From CAYGZA01 sp964354135 (GTDB taxonomy: Bacteria > Planctomycetota > Planctomycetia > Pirellulales > Thermoguttaceae): a DNA stretch of 9,863 bases. A model generated the notes under the pieces. That model was given only the letters and a program-made list of their open reading frames with translations, was not told where the DNA came from and did no database searches. Positions 6,032 to 9,863 of this stretch are shown piece after piece. Where the stretch lies: NCBI GenBank assembly GCA_964354135.1, contig CAYGZA010000258.1, positions 1 through 9,863 on the forward strand. Direction: 5' to 3'. Position 1 is the first letter of the stretch; the number at the start of each line of letters is the position of its first letter. Both the position numbers and the translations under genes were made by a program.

Positions 6032-6422
6032 GGGGTCAACTCTTGCTTGACACAGCGTCGGCAAGCACAGTCAGGCGGGCTGAGAGTGCTGGATCGCTCT
6101 TCGCCCTTTCCTCCCAACCGCTTGACAACCTGATGAACCCCACTGCCATCCTTGTAGCCGTATTCCGCCGCCACCTTCGTCATCCGCTCTGGGCCGGCAT
6201 GAACGCGCAGCCAAATCGCCACGCATCGATCCACCTCTCGCTCCACAAGGGAGGACAGGAACCGCTCCCGGTCGTGATCCTCGCGATAGATCGCCTTGCC
6301 CTGGTTGCCTCGGGCCGTCACATGATACACGGCGTCGGGATATTCCACTGGGATCGGGCGTGCCATAGCGACCTAATCCTACCACGAATGTTTGCGGTCG
6401 TCACGTGTCAAGAGTTGACCCC
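6032..6422 (-). mobile_element. 391-bp internally deleted RAYT element with 14-bp terminal inverted repeats, copy B
   Basis: GGGGTCAACTCTTG (6032-6045) and its exact reverse complement CAAGAGTTGACCCC (6409-6422) bound a segment containing the start and end of a RAYT gene on the minus strand. This is the most complete of the three RAYT remnants here and looks like a non-autonomous, MITE-like derivative. It shares 6256-6360 with copy C and 6052-6184 with copy A, so copies A and C together cover the two halves of B. No target-site duplication could be identified. Confidence 0.8.
6036..6366 (-). pseudogene. RAYT (Y1_Tnp family) transposase pseudogene, internal deletion and frameshift
   Basis: The minus-strand ATG at 6364-6366 starts MARPIPVEYPDAVYHVTARG, the typical RAYT N-terminus, and continues to about residue 59. 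It then passes into ERMTKVAAEYGYKDGSGVHQ, the C-terminal DNA-binding segment. RAYT proteins are usually some 200-300 residues; the central HUH (His-x-His) motif and catalytic tyrosine region are missing. One extra G at about 6113-6119 relative to copy A (TTGGGAGGAA against TTGGAGGAA) shifts the frame just after VVKRL, so the correct end (DAVSSKS and TGA at 6036-6038) is read in another frame. The protein cannot transpose by itself, though the terminal repeats might still be recognised by an intact RAYT elsewhere in the genome. Confidence 0.82.
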
Positions 6423-6440
6423 CAACTCCGCAACTCCCGG

Positions 6441-6454
6441 CAAGAGTTGACCCC
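6441..6454 (-). repeat. Extra copy of the RAYT terminal repeat
   Basis: CAAGAGTTGACCCC recurs exactly 18 bp beyond the right end of copy B, as extra copies do on the left of copy A. Counting all positions, the core 12-mer occurs six times in the window: three near copy A, two at copy B ends, and this one. Confidence 0.8.
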
Positions 6455-6500
6455 AACTCTAACAACTCCAACCTCGGGCGGCCCCGGCCGACGACTCCCG

Positions 6501-7673
6501 CTACGGCTCGGTCCCCTCGCGCAATAGCGACAAGTAGGGGGCATACACGAACACGCGGCGGTAGGACTGCCCCGTGATCTCCCGCAGGATGTGCAGGGTC
6601 TGGAATCTACGGGTCAGGTTGTTCGCCGTGGGAAGGCTGACGCCCAGATTCTGGCTCACCGAAGCGACAGTGACGTAGGGACGATCAAACAGGTGATCCA
6701 GGAACCGCAGCGCATTCCCAGCGGCGCGTGGAAAGGCCTGCCGAATCACCGTGGTGTGTTGCTCGCAAAGACCCAGTATCCGCTTGGCCGTCTCGCTAGC
6801 CTGGTGGGCAACTTCTGCCACACCCGCAAGGAAGAATCGGAGCCAGCCCTCCCAATCACCAGCCGTTCTGACGGCGTTAAGCCGATCATAGTACTCTTGG
6901 CGACGCGATCTGAAGTAGTAGCTGAGGTACAGCAGCGGTCTCCGCAGGACACCTTGATGACACAGTAGAAACGCGATCAGAAGGCGCCCCACGCGGCCGT
7001 TGCCGTCGATGAAGGGATGGATGGTCTCGAACTGCGCGTGGACCAGTGCACAACGCACCAAGACTGGCAAACGTGCCTTGGAGTGAAGGTACTTCTCCAA
7101 GTCGTGCAATGCCTTTTCCATCTCGTGCGGCGGCGGTGGGACGAATGCCGCCTCCTCCAACCGACAGCCTGGATGTCCAATCCAGTTCTGGGTCGTGCGG
7201 AATTCTCCCGGCGTCTTGGCCTGTTCCCCCCCTCGCACGTCCCTAAGCAACTCCGCGTGGATTTCCCGGATCAAGCGGAGTGACAACGGGAGGCTCGCCC
7301 GGCGCTTCAGGCCGAAGGTCATGGCGCGCACGTAATTGACGACCTCGGCAGCGTCGTGGGTGGCGGGACTCTCCGGTGGCTGGACTTCGTAGGCCAGCAC
7401 GTCCTCCAACGAGGCCTGGGTACCTTCAATCTGGGAGCTGAGAAGCGCCTCCTTACGGACATACATGGAGACGAAGAGATCGGGATTAGGAAGGTTGATC
7501 GTCAACCCCTCAAGCCGCCCCAACTCTAGCGTGGCGTCCTCGTGCAAACACAGCATCTGGGCATCGAACACCAGCGGCGGGTTGGGAGGGAGGGGGGCGG
7601 GAATGAAGGCCCGAAAACCGCCCGGCTGCAGATCGTATTTTCCTGCTCTATCAGACTTTACGGCAGGTGGCAT
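6501..7673 (-). CDS. Fic-family AMP-transferase (filamentation-induced-by-cAMP domain) with wHTH tail
   Basis: A 390-residue Fic protein, which transfers AMP from ATP to hydroxyl groups of target proteins. The active-site motif HPFIDGNGRVGR (219-230) matches the consensus HPFxxGNGRxxR, with catalytic H219. SSQIEGT (79-85) is the N-terminal autoinhibitory S/TxxxE(G/N) motif with E83, so this is a class II Fic, self-inhibited without a separate antitoxin. The TPGEFRTTQNWIG segment (154-166) is the usual pre-core region. Residues about 320-370 (VASVSQNLGVSLPTANNLTRRF) look like a winged helix-turn-helix, as in SoFic-like proteins, and may bind DNA or the protein's own promoter. The length fits that subgroup (about 370-390). 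The start at 7673 has GAGG nearby and a perfect TATAAT 12 nt upstream. Its neighbours are bioD upstream (117-bp gap) and RAYT copy B downstream. The gene appears intact. Confidence 0.94.
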   Translation of the reverse strand: MPPAVKSDRAGKYDLQPGGFRAFIPAPLPPNPPLVFDAQMLCLHEDATLELGRLEGLTINLPNPDLFVSMYVRKEALLSSQIEGTQASLEDVLAYEVQPPESPATHDAAEVVNYVRAMTFGLKRRASLPLSLRLIREIHAELLRDVRGGEQAKTPGEFRTTQNWIGHPGCRLEEAAFVPPPPHEMEKALHDLEKYLHSKARLPVLVRCALVHAQFETIHPFIDGNGRVGRLLIAFLLCHQGVLRRPLLYLSYYFRSRRQEYYDRLNAVRTAGDWEGWLRFFLAGVAEVAHQASETAKRILGLCEQHTTVIRQAFPRAAGNALRFLDHLFDRPYVTVASVSQNLGVSLPTANNLTRRFQTLHILREITGQSYRRVFVYAPYLSLLREGTEP

Positions 7674-7685
7674 GGCCTCGTTCCG

Positions 7686-7691
7686 ATTATA
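7686..7691 (-). promoter_or_regulatory. Possible -10 box of the Fic gene (TATAAT)
   Basis: A perfect TATAAT on the minus strand ends 12 nt before the ATG of the Fic gene, implying a very short or leaderless transcript if used. The expected -35 position holds only TCTAAA-like sequence. The surrounding 7674-7790 stretch is notably AT-rich against its neighbours. Confidence 0.35.
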
Positions 7692-7790
7692 GGCATACGG
7701 CCTGAGACTTTAGATCTCCTCTTAGCTTTTAAAGTTACCATGCAATTGTACCCCGGACATTGAAAGCTTCAAGACGATAGCTTTAATTCT

Positions 7791-8636
7791 CTATCCCCCC
7801 TTTTGGAGTGACCTCGCGAGCCCGTACCAATCCTGCTCGGTGTCGAGCCGACTGACTTGCCAAAGGACTTCGGCGAGGATCGGCGCGACGCAGCGGAGGG
7901 CCAGCTCGCGGCGGTTGGCGGCAGTGCTGCGGTCGTCGCCAGGCGGTGTCGGATGGTTGAGGACGATGCCGGCAACGCGCAGCCCGTCGCGAAACGCCGC
8001 CGCGGTGACCAGGGTTTGCAGCGTCTGATTGATCGTTCCCAGGGCGTTGCGGGCAACAACGACCAGCGGGAAGCCGAACTCGTAGGCGAGATCGGCCACG
8101 TACTCGTCGTCGCCCAAGGGGGACATCAGCCCGCCGGCCCCTTCGACCACGATCACGTCGGAGCGGGCCTTCCAGAACTCCAGTCCGCGGCGGAGCCGTT
8201 TGGGATCGAGCGTGCGGCCTTCTTCCCGGGCGGCCAGATGAGGCGCCAGGGGGGCCGCGAAGCACTGCGGGCAGACCCGGGCGAGAGTCCCCGGCCGTCC
8301 GGCTGCTTCCCAGAGAAGGACTGCGTCTTCAGAAACCAACCCTCGGCCGCCAGACAAGCGCGGGGCAAGGCCGCCAGACGAGCGCGGGGCAAGCCCCGCC
8401 GCCGCGATTCGGTGCTCGTTCGCCGTTCCTCGTTTTTCGCCCCTTGCCTCTCGCCCCTCGCCCCTGGACCCTGAACCCTTCCGACATCCGCTGGCGGCCG
8501 GCTTGTACACGCCCACTCGGTGGCCCGCGGCCCGGAGCGCCCGGACTATGAGCGCCGCGACGTAGGTCTTGCCCACGCCGGTGTCGGTGCCGGTGACAAA
8601 AAGCCCTGGGACCCGTTTTCGCGCCATGCCGGTCAT
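7791..8636 (-). CDS. bioD: Dethiobiotin synthetase with a ~45-residue low-complexity insertion
   Basis: ATP-dependent synthetase that closes the ureido ring from 7,8-diaminopelargonate (DAPA) and CO2, the step before biotin synthase. The P-loop is GTDTGVGKT (16-24) and the substrate lysine region VYKPAASGC (43-51). VEGAGGLMSPL (164-174) and the VLNH segment (225-228) are also typical of BioD. Family members usually have about 220-240 residues; this one has 281. The excess lies at about 53-99, between KPAASGC and SEDAVLLWEAAG. It consists of a Gly/Arg/Glu-rich stretch encoded by 7-bp DNA repeats and an 8-residue repeat, GLAPRSSG / GLAPRLSG. The insertion is in frame and falls in a loop, so function may persist. 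Starts at 8636 or 8627 (MARKRV) are both possible; neither has a clear ribosome binding site. It diverges from aguB, leaving only 35 bp. No other bio genes are in the window. Confidence 0.93.
   Translation of the reverse strand: MTGMARKRVPGLFVTGTDTGVGKTYVAALIVRALRAAGHRVGVYKPAASGCRKGSGSRGEGREARGEKRGTANEHRIAAAGLAPRSSGGLAPRLSGGRGLVSEDAVLLWEAAGRPGTLARVCPQCFAAPLAPHLAAREEGRTLDPKRLRRGLEFWKARSDVIVVEGAGGLMSPLGDDEYVADLAYEFGFPLVVVARNALGTINQTLQTLVTAAAFRDGLRVAGIVLNHPTPPGDDRSTAANRRELALRCVAPILAEVLWQVSRLDTEQDWYGLARSLQKGG
8345..8392 (-). repeat. 24-bp tandem repeat (x2) inside bioD
   Basis: Two adjacent 24-bp units, 8345-8368 and 8369-8392, differ at a single base (GACAAGC against GACGAGC). They encode the duplicated 8-residue GLAPRxSG segment of the BioD insertion. 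A multiple-of-three unit length keeps the frame. Confidence 0.88.
8409..8478 (-). repeat. Period-7 degenerate repeat inside bioD
   Basis: Ten consecutive 7-bp units in plus orientation, among them TCGTTCG, TCGCCCC (three times), TTGCCTC, TGGACCC and TGAACCC. On the coding (minus) strand these are GGGTTCA, GGGTCCA, GGGGCGA and relatives. Four G-runs of three or more, with 3-4 nt loops, lie in 8454-8478 on the coding strand, a G-quadruplex-type pattern. Confidence 0.85.
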
Positions 8637-8671
8637 GGTACCATCGGATCTTTACCCGTCCAGAGACTGCC

Positions 8672-9562
8672 ATGTCCCAGTCCGAGACAACCCGCGGCAC
8701 GGTCACGTTGGCGGTCGCGCAAACCCACGGTGCGGAGTCGCGCGAGGCCAATCTCGAAAAGGCCATCGCGCGGATTGCCGAGGCAGCCGCCGGGGGGGCG
8801 AACCTCGTCTGCCTGCCGGAGCTTGTGGCCGGGCCGTATTTCTGCCAGAGCGAAGATCACCGGCATTTCGGCCTGGCGGAGCCGATCCCCGGGCCCACGA
8901 GCGAGGCCCTGGCCGGGGCAGCCCGGGAGCACGGCGTGGTGGTGGTCACGTCGCTTTTCGAGCGTCGGGCCGCCGGCTTGTATCACAACACGGCGGTCGT
9001 TCTGGACGCCGACGGCCGCCTGGCGGGCATCTACCGAAAGATGCACATCCCGGACGACCCGCTCTACTACGAGAAGTTCTACTTCACGCCCGGCGACCTG
9101 GGCTTCCGCAGCTTTGCGACGCGGTTCGCGCGCGTGGGCGTGTGCATCTGCTGGGACCAATGGTTCCCCGAGGCGGCCCGGCTGACCGCACTGGCCGGGG
9201 CCCAGATCCTCTTCTATCCGACGGCGATCGGCTGGTTGGCGGACGAGAAGGAGCCCTTCGGTGCCGGCCAGCACTCCGCCTGGGAGACGATGATGCGGAG
9301 CCACGCGATTGCCAACGGGCTGTTCGTGGCGGCGGCGAACCGCACGGGCGTCGAAGGGCAACTGGAGTTTTGGGGCGCCTCGTTCGTGTGCGATCCGAAC
9401 GGGAACGTCTTGGCCCGGGCCTCCCATGGCGCCGAAGAGACGCTCCTGGTTGAGTGCAACCTGGACCAGATCGACGCGGTGCGGACCCACTGGCCTTTCT
9501 TGCGCGACCGGCGGATCGACGCGTACGGCGATCTGACAAAACGCTACCGCGACGATCCGTGA
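8672..9562 (+). CDS. aguB: N-carbamoylputrescine amidase (nitrilase superfamily)
   Basis: A 296-residue carbon-nitrogen hydrolase that converts N-carbamoylputrescine to putrescine, CO2 and ammonia, the last step of the agmatine deiminase route to polyamines. The nitrilase triad is visible: E50 in LVCLPELV, K123 in GIYRKMHIPDD, and C160 in VCICWDQWFPE. The segments WDQWFPEAAR, PTAIGW and GQHSAWETMMRSHAIANG are characteristic of the carbamoylputrescine amidase subgroup rather than of general nitrilases or beta-ureidopropionase. The length matches the family. The start at 8672 is the first ATG after the 35-bp spacer shared with divergent bioD; only a weak AGAGA precedes it. Agmatine deiminase (aguA) is not in the window. 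A hairpin lies after the stop, and mnmA follows in the same direction after a 94-bp gap. Confidence 0.93.
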   Translation: MSQSETTRGTVTLAVAQTHGAESREANLEKAIARIAEAAAGGANLVCLPELVAGPYFCQSEDHRHFGLAEPIPGPTSEALAGAAREHGVVVVTSLFERRAAGLYHNTAVVLDADGRLAGIYRKMHIPDDPLYYEKFYFTPGDLGFRSFATRFARVGVCICWDQWFPEAARLTALAGAQILFYPTAIGWLADEKEPFGAGQHSAWETMMRSHAIANGLFVAAANRTGVEGQLEFWGASFVCDPNGNVLARASHGAEETLLVECNLDQIDAVRTHWPFLRDRRIDAYGDLTKRYRDDP

Positions 9563-9610
9563 GTCCCAGCCGGATGGTCGCTTAGGGTGATCTTCTCTCC
9601 GATGCGGCGG

Positions 9611-9627
9611 ACCGGCGAGACGCCGGT
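9611..9627 (+). terminator. Perfect 7-bp hairpin between aguB and mnmA
   Basis: ACCGGCG (9611-9617), loop AGA, CGCCGGT (9621-9627). There is no T-run after it, so it is only a weak terminator candidate; it could equally be a short intergenic repeat. It stands 48 bp after the aguB stop. Confidence 0.4.
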
Positions 9628-9656
9628 CCTGCTTCAGGGTCGGCCGAGGGAGTGTG

Positions 9657-9863
9657 ATGGCGCGGGTTGTATTGGCGATGTCCGGCGGCGTGGATAGCAG
9701 CGTCGCGGCGTGGCTCTTGAAGGAACAGGGCCACGAAGTGATCGGGCTGTTCATGCGGCATGGGATGGGAGACAGGGTTCAGGGTTCGGGGTTCAGGGTT
9801 CAGGATTCAGGGATCGGGGCCAACGATTCATGCTCCCTAGCCCCTAGCCCCCAGCCCCCAGCC
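9657..9863 (+). CDS. mnmA: tRNA-specific 2-thiouridylase, N-terminal part (runs off right edge)
   Basis: The frame opens at the ATG at 9657 and stays open to the window end, 69 codons. It reads MARVVLAMSGGVDSSVAAWL then LKEQGHEVIGLFMRHG, the unmistakable MnmA N-terminus with the PP-loop ATP-binding motif SGGVDSS (residues 9-15). MnmA thiolates U34 of tRNA-Lys, tRNA-Glu and tRNA-Gln. GAGGGAG at 9646-9652 is a good ribosome binding site. After FMRHG the family normally reaches a CCS-type segment within a few residues; here it enters a period-7 DNA repeat coding for RVQGSGFRVQDSG and then Pro-rich residues. The insertion keeps the frame as far as visible. Whether the frame resumes beyond the window cannot be seen, so a disrupted gene remains possible. 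Confidence 0.9.
   Translation, partial: MARVVLAMSGGVDSSVAAWLLKEQGHEVIGLFMRHGMGDRVQGSGFRVQDSGIGANDSCSLAPSPQPPA
9775..9863 (+). repeat. Period-7 compound repeat inside mnmA, GGGTTCA then TAGCCCC units
   Basis: Twelve complete 7-bp units and a partial one: GGGTTCA (9775), GGGTTCG, GGGTTCA, GGGTTCA, GGATTCA, GGGATCG, GGGCCAA, CGATTCA, TGCTCCC, TAGCCCC (9838), TAGCCCC, CAGCCCC and CAGCC. The G-rich block flips to a C-rich block in the same phase. A G-quadruplex-type motif (G3N4G3N3G4N4G3) lies at 9775-9798 on the coding strand. The repeat continues past the window. Confidence 0.9.

Noticed and set aside
5782..6366. 194-codon minus-strand frame starting as a RAYT transposase
   Set aside because: After about 85 residues the frame is shifted by one extra G, and the rest reads through the terminal repeat and intergenic DNA. 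It is a pseudogene, not a real fusion protein.
8637..8671. Possible biotin-operator (BirA site) or riboswitch before bioD
   Set aside because: The spacer is only 35 bp and no BirA-like long inverted repeat or riboswitch-like structure is visible.
8633..9754. Minus-strand open frame of 373 codons covering aguB
   Set aside because: It is antisense to a gene with an intact catalytic triad, is low-complexity in character, and would also overlap the mnmA start.

Overview
This window looks like part of a chromosome from a high-GC bacterium, most likely a planctomycete (Pirellulales-like). That assignment is an inference. It rests on the gene families, on a SpoIIE-type protein with GAF-like domains in the planctomycete style, on several REP-associated tyrosine transposase (RAYT) remnants, and on period-7 G-rich repeats that invade coding regions. 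No taxonomic marker such as rRNA is present.

Left core block (1-2938). The 3' part of asnS (asparaginyl-tRNA synthetase) ends in a nested stem-loop. It is followed by a 533-residue GAF/SpoIIE-type protein that has lost nearly all its metal-binding aspartates and is probably a pseudophosphatase. An exact 18-bp tandem duplication at the end of that gene supplies the -35 box of a tRNA-Leu(GAG) gene.

Accessory block (about 2939-7790). It starts 9 bp after the tRNA with a 5' fragment of a RAYT gene. Next comes a two-gene operon encoding an unrecognised 264-residue protein and an intact PIN-domain nuclease, whose genes overlap by 8 nt; this is a candidate toxin-antitoxin-like pair. On the minus strand follows a gene for a protein made of four tandem ~75-residue modules with W-L-G and D-W-Y signatures. 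Its stop codon overlaps (ATGA) the start of a DEDD-type 3'-5' exonuclease that is cut after 24 codons and joined to a RAYT 3' fragment. A second, 391-bp RAYT derivative with 14-bp terminal inverted repeats lies on the other side of the repeat-protein gene, so that gene sits between two RAYT remnants in direct orientation. A Fic-family AMP-transferase with its N-terminal inhibitory motif closes the block.

Right core block (7791-9863). bioD (dethiobiotin synthetase, minus strand) and aguB (N-carbamoylputrescine amidase, plus strand) diverge from a 35-bp spacer. They are followed by the 5' end of mnmA (tRNA 2-thiouridylase), which runs off the window. Both bioD and mnmA contain in-frame low-complexity insertions built from 7-bp units related to GGGTTCA / GGGGCGA. 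Each lies at a loop position and each has G-quadruplex-type runs on the sense strand. The core genes are housekeeping functions (translation, tRNA modification, biotin and polyamine metabolism) with no common pathway. The middle block reads as a degraded defence/mobile-element zone next to a tRNA gene.
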